Below are positions 33,966 to 45,810 of a stretch of 64,000 bases of DNA, one piece after another. Below the pieces are notes generated by a model, which saw only the letters and a program-made list of their open reading frames with translations, was not told the DNA's origin and searched no databases. Each line of letters begins with the position of its first letter. Within the stretch, counting starts at the first letter, position 1. The stretch is taken from the NCBI GenBank assembly GCA_018340805.1, contig JACMZG010001908.1:37275236-37339235 (forward strand). The letters are read 5' to 3'. The DNA is from Microvelia longipes. Lineage: Eukaryota > Arthropoda > Insecta > Hemiptera > Veliidae. The position numbers and the translations under genes were made by a program.

Positions 33966-34085
33966 ACTTCGGCTTTGCTCCGTAGAAAAAATTACAAATT
34001 ATGTTTTCTTTGGTATAATTTGTATAGGTAATTTTTATGTATAGGTTTTGTTTTGACATTTTTTGTCTTGTATGTTTAATAGACA

Positions 34086-34165
34086 CTGATGATGACCTCA
34101 TGTTAGGTCGAAAGCTCTCTGCTTTACTTTTAATAAAATCTTTAACTGTGGAATAACTTTTTATT
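34086..34165 (+). ncRNA. Hammerhead-like motif at a repeat 3' end
   Basis: CTGATGA (34086-34092), one extra T, stem II GACCT/AGGTC (34094-34098 with 34105-34109), GAAA (34110-34113), then stem III AGC/GCT around a 5-base loop, and T as base 17. The extra base before stem II and the weak stem I suggest a decayed ribozyme or a structural relative. The following AATAAA-bearing tail ending CTGTGGAATAACTTTTTATT is shared with 53336-53642. The layout recalls hammerheads of Penelope-like elements. Confidence 0.4.
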
Positions 34166-34759
34166 CTTTCGTTATAATACGATGGGCTCCATTGATGCTC
34201 ATTCTAAAACATCAAAATTACTAGGTAACCAAATATCTAAAAATAATGCGGTACAGAGGCATTCATTGACTTAATACGACATACATTTATATCATGTTCA
34301 CGAATGCATTAACCACCTGGAATCATACTTGGCTGCCTACTTTTTTAACACTATATTTCTTTATAAGATTATTTGTACTATATTTTATCAATATATTTCA
34401 TAATTTGATTGTTTAAATTTTCTAAAGTAAAACATCTTATTTTGACAGATGTAAACAAACTTTTTTATATAATTTAAGGAGTAAAACCACAAAATATATA
34501 TGTTCGCCAATAACCTACTAACTAAAATTTCAATTTTATTTATTATAAGTCTGTGAAAAAGCATAATAAGAAAATTAAAATTTATTGGCCGTTAAAATTT
34601 TAAAATCAGTCAATATTTTTAAAATTGCGACCAATATCATGATGAAATTATGTCCTTAAGATGTACATTTGAGTCTAATGTCGACCCTATTTTTTTGAAT
34701 GTTTGATGAAAGGAAATTAGGTATTTTAGTCTGAAAAAATGTCATTTCCGGGCAGCACA
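34166..34759. other. AT-rich DNA without recognisable features
   Basis: Nothing supportable. Confidence 0.45.
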
Positions 34760-35400
34760 TTGACCTAAAGTCTGATTTTTGCTCGACTTCAGGATACAAT
34801 AATCACCCAAACATTTGGGTAATATTACTTTAGACTTCGGTTTCGCTGAGGACCGCAGCCAATTTTGCTTCGAAATCTTAAAGTCTAATCTTAAGTCTTT
34901 CTAAAGTCTAGAAAGTTATAACTTAGGACTCGCTTTGCTCGTCTTGAGAATATCATAATTATCCAAAGCCGAAGTTGATATCATTTCGATCTTGCAACGC
35001 TCGATCTCAGAATAGAAAGGATATCCGATGTCTAGGGTGTTATGACAAGAGACACTCGCTTCGCTCCCCTTTAGAATTATAAGATAACCGATTACCTAGG
35101 GTGGTATTTGGTATTTCTAACCTTTAGAAGGTGTAAAGGTTAAGAAAATAATACGTTAGGTAGGCATTCAATCAAATAATAAGTATTATTATACTTAACA
35201 TTATAATAATTTTGGGCACCTAAAGTTGACCAAAAGTTACCTCAAGTTTGATTTTTGTGCAAAGCTTCAAATCTCTAGCATAAACAAAGCAGGAGCCTGC
35301 CTGAAACGGACATTTATGGTGAAACCTCGTTTTCGGATTTCTTGAGTGAACACTATTCTTTCCTTAATACCTACGTCAGTAGGCGAGGAACAATAAAAAT
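34760..35400 (+). repeat. R1b copy
   Basis: Repeated GGACTCGCTTTGCTCGTC and CGATCTTGCAACGCTCGATC blocks (34850-35090) are followed by the R1-like 3' blocks TCAAATCTCTAGCATAAA, CTGAAACGGA and TACCTACG. It matches 53690-54712 in inverse orientation. Confidence 0.6.
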
Positions 35401-35474
35401 ATTATTTCATAGAGAGAAATTTTACATAAAAAACAACAGACCCTATACGTAATGGTGAAATATATTTACAGTGC

Positions 35475-35503
35475 CGGCTTTCGACTGATTAAAAGCCATC
35501 GTC
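35475..35503 (-). ncRNA. Hammerhead-like motif, minus strand
   Basis: On the minus strand CTGACGA (allowed variant at position 7), an extra T, a stem GGCT/AGTC, then GAAAGCC. CCGGCACTG occurs both before and after the motif, suggesting a partial tandem copy. No convincing stem III and cleavage site could be drawn, so activity is unlikely. Confidence 0.3.
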
Positions 35504-36282
35504 AGTGCCGGTGAGAACCATAAACAGAAAGGAATTCCTTAGGTTTTCTTTTAGCCGTAGATTTTATCAATAAATTTCAATCTCTGCCTCAATAGAATCC
35601 TTTATAATTTCTTTGTTAATGCTTCTCGCCGGGCTGTATATTAAGTATTCTATACTAAGTATATTATATAATATTTGTATACTCAATATTAAGCATACAA
35701 TACTTTCATACTTAATATATATTAAGGATAAAAAAGTATTGCTCTTTACTTGGAAAGAGCGTTGTTCTTTATTTAGAAATTTTACAATTGTTTTTTGGGA
35801 ATGTTTAGAATGTGGTGGAAATGCATTTTGATAAAATAAAAAATCCCATTCCCTTTGAGGCAAAACCATCTTAACTTATAAAGTTAATTTCGCAAATATC
35901 AAACAATCAACAAAGGACTGACCAAATCAACTTTTTTATTTAGATTAAGCCAAGTTCAATAAAAGAAATAAACAAAAAGAGCAAATATGGTTCTGGTTAA
36001 AGATTTGCCTGAGGCATAGACTGCCCGCACTAAGTGGTCTTAAAAGGCATATATAGGAGGGAAATAAAGGATATATGGAAGGGGCGGATCAAACGAAAAT
36101 CCTTGAGATACATGCCTCTTGTACAATGTTAGCAAGTAAAGTTTTTGGACGACTTAATTATTTATAAATTTAAAATAAAAAAAGGATCAATCAAACATTC
36201 GGCTATTTTTAAAACAATTGGCTAGCCACAGTAGCGTAAATTATAGCTCACAAAATCAGGTCTCTAGTTCATGCCCTAACTA
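35504..36282. other. AT-rich DNA without recognisable features
   Basis: Near 35635-35730 there are several short ATACTTAATAT-type inverted words. The overlapping frames on both strands there are not supported. Confidence 0.45.
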
Positions 36283-36500
36283 ATTTATGTCCATTCCTAA
36301 TAAGTGATGAAAATACATTTATGCCATTCCTAATAAGTAATGAAAATACATTTATGCCATTCCAAATAAGTAATGAAAATACATTTATGCCATTCCTATT
36401 AAGTAATGAAAATACATTTATGCCATTCCTAATAAGTAATGAAAATACATTTATGGCATTCCTAAAAAGTAATGAAAATGCATTTATGCCATTCCTAGGA
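36283..36500 (+). repeat. 33-bp minisatellite, about 6.5 units
   Basis: The unit contains ATGCCATTCCTAATAAG and TAATGAAAATACATTT. One frame stays open through the array and repeats an 11-residue word (MPFLISNENTF with variants). The other two plus-strand frames are stopped. It has no surrounding gene structure and I treat it as a minisatellite. Confidence 0.93.
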
Positions 36501-36950
36501 GTGAGAGCAATGAAAAGACAAAAGTATTAAATAAAATACTAAAAATCGGGTACGGGGTACCTCAGATCTTTTCATCATTGCTTCGGGTTCGCTACGGTCT
36601 TCCTCACAATTTTGGACTCGCATCAATCGTCCTCAGAATATGAATAACACCAACTTTATTCTGTGACACTTATTCAGACTCGCTCCGCTCGTCCTCAAAT
36701 AGAAAATACATTAATTTTATTTCCAGCAGTCACCTATCCAGTCACTATGACTTTGCTCGATGCTTTTTAACTTTTATGATCTAACAAAAACCGTAGATAT
36801 ACTTCACATACTTAAACGAAAATTAGTATACTTATTAATTACAAAAAAAAAGGACACACTAGTACCGAATTTCAGCTTAACGGGTTATTTTTCTATTTAA
36901 CATTTAAAAAAAACTCATACATATCAATCAATAAAAATTGACTTTTTGCT

Positions 36951-37258
36951 TATAATGAGATAATTATAACCGCTCGTCTCTGGTAAGTACTTCACATTAT
37001 ATTCTTCGGAATTAATTGAAGGTCAGAGTGAGTTCAGGCTCTGTCGGCGCCCTGATGAGTTAGACGTAACGAAACAGAGTGGGACATGACATTATGTCGA
37101 GCCATCAAGTATGACGAATGTCGAATGATGGAACAGTTCCCAGATGTAGCATTGCATTTTGCTTGTTACATTTCCTTGGTGTCTCTCACACAATTATATT
37201 GTGTGAACTATTCATGTTTTGCAAAACTCGGTAGTATCAAAATGATATAATGAGATAA
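36951..37258 (+). mobile_element. 282-bp retroposon with 13-bp target-site duplication
   Basis: The insert (36964-37245) is bounded by TATAATGAGATAA at 36951-36963 and 37246-37258. Other R1 copies have this sequence once, so the duplication and insertion are real. A long target-site duplication indicates LINE-type retroposition. There is no poly(A) tail and no open frame. It carries the hammerhead core at 37038-37080. It is a non-autonomous element of unknown family, possibly a retrozyme-like or SINE-like unit. Confidence 0.8.
37038..37080 (+). ncRNA. Hammerhead ribozyme, complete core
   Basis: Stem III 5' strand CTCTGT (37039-37044) is followed by C17 (37045), giving a GUC cleavage site. 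Then come GGCGCC (stem I, 37046-37051), CTGATGA (37052-37058), stem II GTTA-GACG-TAAC (37059-37070), GAA plus A15.1 (37071-37074), and CAGAG (37075-37079), which completes a perfect 6-bp stem III extended by one G-T pair. All conserved core bases are present. Stem I is a 6-base palindrome with no loop, so cleavage would need two molecules paired through GGCGCC, as proposed for other minimal hammerheads with a palindromic helix. Activity is inferred. Confidence 0.8.
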
Positions 37259-37470
37259 AACATGGCACATAAGTAGGTTTTATTGAAATATGGAAATATG
37301 TTTCCGCATTTTAAGAATTTTTAAATTTTTGTTGGTCATAACTATAGTTTCTAGTTATAAGGCACAACTAGACCGAAATATTGATTTTCGTACCAAGTTT
37401 TAATTCTCTAGCATAAATAAACGGTAATAGTTTTATATTTAAAACGTCACTGACACATAAACGCTTACTT

Positions 37471-39632
37471 CCAGAAGCAGTTTATATTTTTTTTTTTATA
37501 TTTTATAATACATATTTATCATTAAAACATTAAACAGGAATAACTTCATGAATAATAGACTTCCATATTATTCCATAATCTTAATTAAAAACAAAAATAA
37601 CAATAAAAGTTGTAAAGAAAAAGAACGAAGTCATAACTGACGTAATGCAATAAACAATATACTTAAGCATCATCAGAGAAAAGATGTGAAATGAGTATTA
37701 AATTAAACCGAATTATCTGGCTAATAAAGACTTCACAAATAAAGAAAATGGGGAGAAATAAACAAAAAATTAACTTCCATTAAAAATCAATTAGGACCAT
37801 TATAGATGTTTTATTAAATACTTCGGATAAATATGATTGTTTAAGACGTCTAAAATAATAAATAAAACATTTATTTATCAATTTTATAGGTTCCTTGCTG
37901 TTTCTCTTTTAATACTGATCAGGCCATATTAGTAATTTTAGTAAAAATAAACTACTATAAAATGAACGTGAGATAAAAATACTTTTATGTATTTTATCTT
38001 CATTAGTGATGTAAGAAACATAACCAATATTTTAGAGTGGATTTACTAGGACCAGAAATGGAGGAGATCCACTCAAGTTGCAGGTTGCTGGTCAAATAAA
38101 ATAACAAAAATATATAAATTATAAAATAAGAAAATCAGCATTTTTATATAAAAACCACATCAAAAGGTCTATATTTTGTAAATTTAACAATTAAAAATAA
38201 GGAACTAATCAAAATTACATTTCAGGCTATTTGTATTTAAGATTACTTGTTTCTGTGTTTTCACATTTACTACCATATAGCATCTTATTTAGGCAATTTT
38301 TTCTTGAATTAAAATTAATCATTAACTTTTTAAAATCTTATTAAAAAACTGTCAAATAAAACATGTATCTTTATGATAGAGAAGAACAAAATCGACGCAT
38401 GCCTAGACAAATCGATAATTTGGCGATCGATTAAGGTTTTAATTAAGTCAGGTTAAATAGTTGATTATCATATCGATAATGCCCTCGATGTCGATAAAGT
38501 TGTCTCCATATTTAGGTTATCCAAAATATAAGTTTTCACCTGTATATATAATGCAAAACACATAACCTACTAACAAAAAATTATGTTTCTTTAGCTAAAG
38601 ATCGGGAGTTCCTCTGTACGAAAATGATTTTTTCGTAATCCTACAAGAGTGTCAGAGAGTTAGTTATCTCTGAGTGAGATAAGAGGAAATGCGCGGAGGA
38701 GCCAATATACTCGCTGGGTAAATACGGCGCGCCAATTATCAGAAAATTTCTACCTAAACATGACATCTTATCTATATTTACGTTGAAATTAACTATACAT
38801 TAAACTAAAGACATAATACAAATAATAATACATGCTAAAATCGACGTACTACTGAACTTGACTTATTACATGACTTAATAAAATCATGACATACAACGCG
38901 TGGGTGAACAATTAAAATTAATTTGTTTGCTATATTTAAATGTCACATATACATGGTCGAAATAAAAGAAAATTAAAAGAAAGTGTTCCATATCTTAAAT
39001 AAGGAGTATGCTAAAAAATACAATTCTACCATCGACTCGCAAAAAATAAATATTAATAAATAAAGAAGGTAAATATTAAAAGGGCCGATAGAGTTTTCTC
39101 ACAGGGAAATATGGAAAAAAATCCAATTCTGTTTCCAACTTTTTTCTGGATCAGGAAGAGGAGGGGGTAGTATGTGGAGAAAAATTTACATAATTGACTA
39201 GAATGGGGGTTATATTGAAGGTACTCCTCACCCAAAGCCTTCCAGATTATAAATATAAAATTGGAGTGCACATTTAATTATAAAACCAGGGTATTTCCCA
39301 TGGGTTCTGTCTCCACTCTGGTACCTACCTTTTTTTGGTACGCCCTCAACTCCCTCCCTGGATTCAATTATATTTTAAACATTTAAGAATAGGAAAAAAC
39401 CCTCCACTCCATCAATTATTAGTTACTACCTTTTTTCTCCAAGGTGATTCTTTTTTTTATATTACTCCTTTTATATTAGGCACCAGGAAAAAGTTTATAC
39501 AACAATAAAAATTGTAACATATTTTACTATGAAGTCCATACATAAAGCTTATAATATGCTGTAAATTCAAATGAATTTATTCTTTTATAATTTTTAGCAT
39601 CTCATGAGCTTATTTTATTTCATACAATATCT
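37471..39632. other. Unique AT-rich segment
   Basis: No gene or repeat family could be supported. Confidence 0.5.
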
Positions 39633-40063
39633 TATTTTTACTTTTTATCTTATTTATAGAAAAAGTATTGTGCTTGTCAAAAAATCCGAAACCGGGATTA
39701 TCCGTTTCAGATGTTTTAAAGGACTCCTTAATGGTTTTCACTAAGTTGTCTGTATGTGCGTGTGTATGTCTGTTATTATCGTAGCTCCCAGTGTATTTAG
39801 GCAAGAGCGTTGAAACTTTGCACAAAAATCAATCTATAGGTGTAGTTGTGCTATTCGGGAAATAATTCCTTATGACTTGTGTACGTTTTTTAGAAAATTG
39901 TAAAAAATCGGAAAATAATCCAATTTAGTTTAAATTTGGTACAAGTGTATACCTCTACGTAGTAAATAAGTACCCTAGTTTTAATACGACCAGTATATTC
40001 ATGATTTATATTGGATCGTAAAAGCTAAGCTGGATCGAGCGTGGTCAGTGCCTGGAGTTAAAA
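39633..40063 (-). repeat. R1 copy, 5' part missing
   Basis: On the plus strand it begins at a worn TTTTTACTTTTT end, followed by CCGAAACCGGGATTATCCG, CTGTTATTATCGTAGCTCCC and GAGCGTGGTCAGTGCC. It stops before the mini-hairpin motifs. Confidence 0.75.
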
Positions 40064-41879
40064 CTATATTTACTGAGATATACCTTCGAATGCTCCAGGA
40101 ATCCATTTTATAGTAGCAAAAAAGAGCATTCCAGCTTTTCTTTTTATGAACATTTTTATAATTTTTGGGCGGAAATTAATTACTTTATTAACGTGATATA
40201 ATTTTTTACAGCTTTCCATTTTTCCAATTTTTCCTTTCCCTCCTTTTCCTCAATTTTTCCTTAATAGTTCTCTTTTCTGTGTATCTTTTAGAAGTGACTT
40301 AAAACGATCGGAACAACAAGTGCTACCCCGAAGATCAAAAAAGTGGATGTAAATTTTTTATTACAATTTTGTTTCACACGAATTGTGTGAAACAACACAA
40401 TACATATGTGTGTACATATGTAGATACACAAGGACTAGCCTAACTAAGAACTTGACTAAACTGAATTTATGTTTTAGCAAATTTACATAAGTTTAAACAT
40501 AAATATCTGTACATAGTATATATACAAAAGTATAAACATTAATATATACATAGTATACATACAAAAGTATAAAGTAGGTCAAAATTGCTTTCCACTTTTA
40601 TTCAATATTAAAATACTATAAAGTTCTTTATCACATGTTTTTCTCGTCAAATAATAAAAACGTTTAAATAAAGAATTTATTAATAAAGAATATTAAAATA
40701 TTCTTTTAGAGAGTATGGAATTAAATAAAAATTTCATACGTATATGACGTCGGATATATAAGTAATTTGCAATAAATCTCTACAAGATGTGTGAAGTCCG
40801 ATTCTATTGCCGCTCTCTTGATTGCAATATAACTTCAATTTTATTTTTTCTTCTCAGACATTGATTTATTCAAGAAATATTTTATAATAATTTTTATTTA
40901 AAAAAAGAAAGATTTACTTTTTTTTAAAAAAAAGTAAGTGAAAGAAGTAATAACTTTTTATGAGTTATTACATTTGAACGTCAAAATATTAATAGATTTT
41001 TTTAAGTTATTAAAAGAGGTCCTTTGCTTCTGTCTGGGTTAGACATTTATTTTTATTGTTCCTTAGTTTTAAACAATGTTTTATTTAATATTATTGATGC
41101 AAACAGCCATAGATTGTAAGTAGTTGATTACGTATTGTAAAATGTCCTTTAATCCTTTTTACAAGGAGGATGTAATTTAAAATACCTTTGATATGGTCTG
41201 GGAGTCCCTACAAGTCAGGAGGGTCCAACGACAGATGGCAGGATAACAAAGTATTTTTGTAACCAACTTAGTAATATAAATGGAGGTCAGTGAGTTATGA
41301 CTTTGTTAAGACATTTTATGGACTTCGTCTTTCAGATAAAAGTTAAAGCAAAAACGAACTTCTTTAAAAAAACAATTTATTAATTTGAAATTAACTTAAG
41401 CGTAGCTTAATTAACTCACCGTGAAACCATCAAAAGTGGCGCGTGTATTAAACATAATAGTCTTTTGTTTTGTGATCCTTATATGATATACTTGGCATGT
41501 TTAGGGAGGTTATATATTTAAGAAATATATAGACAAGCTGATAGAATTACTATAACGTCTATTATCTTTGTATATATATGATGATAATCGACATGTTTAA
41601 GGACGTTATATTTGGAATTTTAACTTCTGTTAGGAGATTAAGAAAGGGTAGGCAATGTATAGGCAACTTCATCTCAAATTAGGCAGTGTGAGTTTTAGAA
41701 TCTTGAAATTTTCTGTAAGAATATGGGATAATAAGATAGGCAATAGATCTAGAAGGTTCCTACTTATGGAACTCTAACTGTACTTCAATTGGCCCCAATT
41801 AAGTCATGAATAGTAAGGGAATCACATTGTTGAGTCAGGACGTACACACACCATTAAGCGTCACATGTTGTTATAGTTA
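40064..41879. other. AT-rich DNA with a small tandem repeat
   Basis: A partial tandem duplication lies at 40512-40574 (TACATAGTATAYATACAAAA twice). A faint duplication of a GACATGTTTAAGGACGTTAT-type block is seen at 41500-41620. Nothing else. Confidence 0.5.
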
Positions 41880-41985
41880 TAAAGCATAAACCGGAACCTT
41901 AAGCAAGAAATGGATTGTTAAGCACAGGAACACGCATTCCAAAGGAAATTCACCCGACATGCGGACCACTACACCAGGCTTTTTG
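41880..41985. mobile_element. R2 right arm only
   Basis: Inverse R2 arm: AAAGCATAAACCGGAACCTT, GGATTGTTAAGCACAGGAAC, CCCGACATGCGGACCAC. The left arm is absent. Confidence 0.7.
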
Positions 41986-43912
41986 AAAGGAATTGTGCTA
42001 AAACATTTTTACAACATTTTAAGCATTTCCTCCAAAATCTAAGAAAATCGACTAAGAAGTAGAAGTAATACTTTGCATACTGTAATTTATAAACCAAATT
42101 ATTTTGTAGTTACGTACTTACATTGTACTTAAAACGAAAAACTAATCAGCAGTCCCAAGATTCTAAACTATGCTTATGCCTTAAAGTACTTTATATTTTC
42201 GTAATGACTTCAAAGCAGTTTTATTCGACTCTGAACCGCAAAAGAACATGAAATATACCTATTTTCTCCAACTTTTTACATTATGGTCTAATTTGTATGT
42301 TAGCCGGTAATTCAACTCAGATTTTCAAGTTTTCATTTACACATAAATAAATAAATATACACAGTCCGCTAAATTATTCCAGAGAATCATAGATATTTCA
42401 TAAGTCTTTTAGTGTGTAATTTCTTCAACTCTTTACAGCCCCGCGGAACCAAATTTTTTAGTTTAACAGGGACTCTGAAGATGCATAAATATTAAAATTA
42501 CCAAATAAAATTTCCTTTCAAACAATTAAGAAAATAAATAAAATTTCCTTCCAGACAATTAAGAAAATAAATAAAATTAAGCTCTAAAGCCACTCAACAA
42601 AAACCAATTTCATTTATCATTTCTTAAATTATTGCTTTACTTCTAAAAGTAAGAAAGATAGTACAAAGAGAAGAAATGTTATATATTTAACATTAATAAC
42701 ACTTATTATTATATTTGTATTGTATAGTGGAATTACTTTAAGGAATGTAAGGGTGCGGTGCTTTACTCTTAAAGTAATATTTTTGTTTTACATTAATACC
42801 CTTATTGTGTTTTAGGCTCGGTAATAATACGTATATTCCATGGTTTTTAATAACACAAGGCATTATTCCAACATCCAAAAAGTCATTAAAAGTAATGAAT
42901 GGATCTATGTTTTTTATAATTTATTTTTTATAAACAAAAATAAATGTAACAATAGTGTTATTTAATAAGGAATAAGAATGTATGAGCATTCGATACAAAA
43001 ATAAAATTCAGAAAGTTATATACATCAACCATTAAAATTAAGCTCTGTCTACAAATCAAATCCCTGGAAACATTTAATTCGAACTTTAATATGAAAATAG
43101 TTTTGTAAACATTTATTTGTTAAAAATGTTTACTAATCTACTACTTATAGTATTAACATAAAATTTAAAGCGATCAGAAAATTATGTCTATATCTACTGT
43201 AGACGAGTTTAATTCGCTATTGTTGGTATCGTCAAGAAGAATTCTTCAGTTTATTTCCAAATGAGATTTTATTCATTTAATATTATTGTTATGATTCTTT
43301 TATATATTATTCAATTTCTATCCTTTACTCTTTATTTAAATGAAATTTCATTGATGAATTGGAGTCTGGCCTTGAAGAGGAGTCAGTGGCGTAGTCATTG
43401 TGCCCTAAGGTGACGCAGTCATCTTCAGAAGTTAAAATTCAATAGATATGACATGGGTCTCAGACTCCCATTCAGAACTTCTACATTAATTTTTTTTTCA
43501 ATCATTTTATTTTCTATTGATTATTTAAAATTCATTTTTATTTAGTAACCTTTTCATAAATTAACTTATCTAAAGGTTGTTACATCAAAATCTTTATAAG
43601 GGTACATAATTAGTTAATAAATTTCAAATTTAAGATGATAAATTGTTACCTTAATAGACCTCATTATATCAAACAAGCATAATATTTCAAAACTCCAGAC
43701 GCTATTGTAAGCATATAAAACTCATCAAATTTAAATGACCACTTAAAAATTAATAAATATTTTTTAGACCACACCTCGGACATCAGTCATTGGCCAGGAT
43801 CAATTCTTATTAATTTTTAAATGATCCTTACAGGAACTGCATGTATATAAACTGATACTTTTTATGATGCCAACTATAAACAAACAGATACATTTCTTAA
43901 CTTACACATTTC
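41986..43912. other. AT-rich DNA with a 37-bp duplication
   Basis: At 42503-42578 a unit containing AATAAAATTTCCTT and CAATTAAGAAAATAAAT occurs twice. The rest is featureless. Confidence 0.5.
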
Positions 43913-44685
43913 TTAATTTATGTATATAGGAAAAGTATTGTGTTTGCAAAAAAATCCGTAACCAGGATGTCACAGGATATATCCGTTTCAGGTGTTTTTA
44001 AGACCTCCTGAGTGGTTTTCACAAAGTTGTCTGTCTGTTATCATCGTAGCTTCTAGTGTATTTATGCTAGAGAGTCGAAATTTTGTACAAAAATCAGTCT
44101 ATAGCTGTAGTTGCAATGCGGAAAACTTTTTTGTTATGATGTCACTAACCCACAATAATGACAGCAAATATTTCAAAAAATCATAAACGCAGAAAAATTC
44201 GTAAATCGCAGAAAATTGTTGCAATCAGTTTGAACTTTAGGCACGCGTGTAGCCACGTGAAAGACTAACATATTTGCCAAGTTTTATCTCATTATCAGCA
44301 TTAGTTAATTTTTTTTTATTGAATGACTTGTGTAAAGTGACGGTTTTAAAGACCGTAAAATAATCCAATTGAGAAGGAATTTAATACAAGTATATATCTT
44401 TACTTAATAAATAAGTACACCAAGTTTTGTTTTAATACAACAAGTATATCCATCATTTATGTAGGACCATAAAAGTTAAGCAGCATTGAGCGTGGTCAGT
44501 GCTGTATGTGCCCGCTGGGAATGAAACGGATGTATTTACTATCTGAGGACGAACGAAGCGAGTCCGAGGACGTCCTGCAGTATAAATTTGGCGCATATTA
44601 TATTCAGAGGACAAGCGAAGCGAGTCCGAAGTAGGGAACGTGAGCGAAGCGAATCCGATGTGATGAGGAAAAGTTCTGAGTTCCA
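43913..44685 (-). repeat. R1 copy, full length
   Basis: It ends at GATGAGGAAAAGTTCTGAG and keeps three mini-hairpin motifs (44547-44565, 44609-44627, 44644-44650). It lies head to head with the copy starting at 44738, separated by about 50 bp. Confidence 0.85.
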
Positions 44686-44737
44686 TTTGTTTGCCTCTTC
44701 ACTTAGCTTGTTGAACGATGCTATTTAGTTATATAAA

Positions 44738-45537
44738 ATCGGGCACAGGTACCTCGGAACTTTTCCTCAACAGATTGGATTGGCTACGCTCAACCTCAAA
44801 ATATAGAAGTCGTTAAATCTATTCTGCAACACCCTGGATGTAAATACATCCGTTTCATTCTCAGCGGTCACCCATACAGCACTGACCATGCTCAATGATG
44901 CTTTACATTTATGATCCAACCAAAATCGTGGATATACATGTTGTATCAAAAAGAAACTTAGAGTACGTAAAGGTAGTAGTACCAAATTCAAACTCAATTA
45001 GATTATTTGCCCATGTTTTGCGATTTTTTTAAAATATACACGATTCATTTGATGAAAATTGAACTAATGCAGATAAAGAGATGAAATCTGGCACATATGT
45101 TAGTCTTCAACATGATTACATGCATGCCAATACGTCTCAATTCAATCGCATAATTTTTTCGCGTATTATAGTTTTTAGAAATTCTTGCTGTGTCGTTATT
45201 GCTCAGACGTCATAAAAAAATTCCGAATAGCACAACTATAGCTAAAGATTGATTTTTGTACGAAGTTTCAACACTCTGGCACAAGTACACTAAGAGATAC
45301 GATGATAACAGACACACACTGTCTGTTATCATCGTATCTCGTGGTGCACTTCTGCCAGTGTTAAAACTTTATACAAAAATCAGTCTTTAGCTGTAGTTGT
45401 GCAATTGTGACAATTTTGTGAAAACCACTCAGGAGACCTTAAAAACACCTGACACGGATAATACCAATGACATCCCGGTTTCGGATTTTGTTTCAAACAC
45501 AATCCTTTTTCTATGGTATAAATATGGAAAAGTAAAA
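44738..45537 (+). repeat. R1 copy with internal fold-back
   Basis: TCGGGCACAGGTACCTCGG start, GGAACTTTTCCTCAACAG, through to ATATGGAAAAGTAAAA. An inverted duplication occupies 45231-45401. Confidence 0.8.
45231..45401. repeat. Fold-back inside R1
   Basis: The arms are 84 and 82 bp around a CACAC loop at 45315-45319. The inner 14 bp (GATGATAACAGACA and complement) are perfect, and the outer parts are diverged. Other R1 copies contain only the left arm, so the right arm is an inverted duplication of it. Confidence 0.85.
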
Positions 45538-45810
45538 ATGTTTAATTTCATCAGAAATTAATGAAACTTATTACTTAAATTTAATTTTAGTTTAAATAAA
45601 GATATTTTTTAACCACTCACTTAATGAATTGAGTGGTTTTGTATCGATTTAACAAAATACATTTATTTTGAGATTTAAATGACAAAAATAAGTATAACAG
45701 CTTAGTCACTCTATAAAACAGTGAGCTCAGCTGTTTTTTTTAGTTTTTACAAGATTTAATTTTTTTTATTCTTGACTAAAGACTTTCACTTTTTGTTATA
45801 TCATAATAGT

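Larger units (their letters stand above)
36545..37470 (+). repeat. R1 copy interrupted by a retroposon
   Basis: TCGGGTACGGGGTACCTCAG start, two mini-hairpin motifs (36610, 36668), then the R1 middle up to the CACTGACACATAAACG block. Without the insertion at 36964-37245 the R1 sequence is continuous. The R1 3' end is missing. Confidence 0.8.

Noticed and set aside
36283..36500. Regularly spaced repeats as a CRISPR array
   Set aside because: Units are contiguous with no unique spacers, and the context is eukaryotic.
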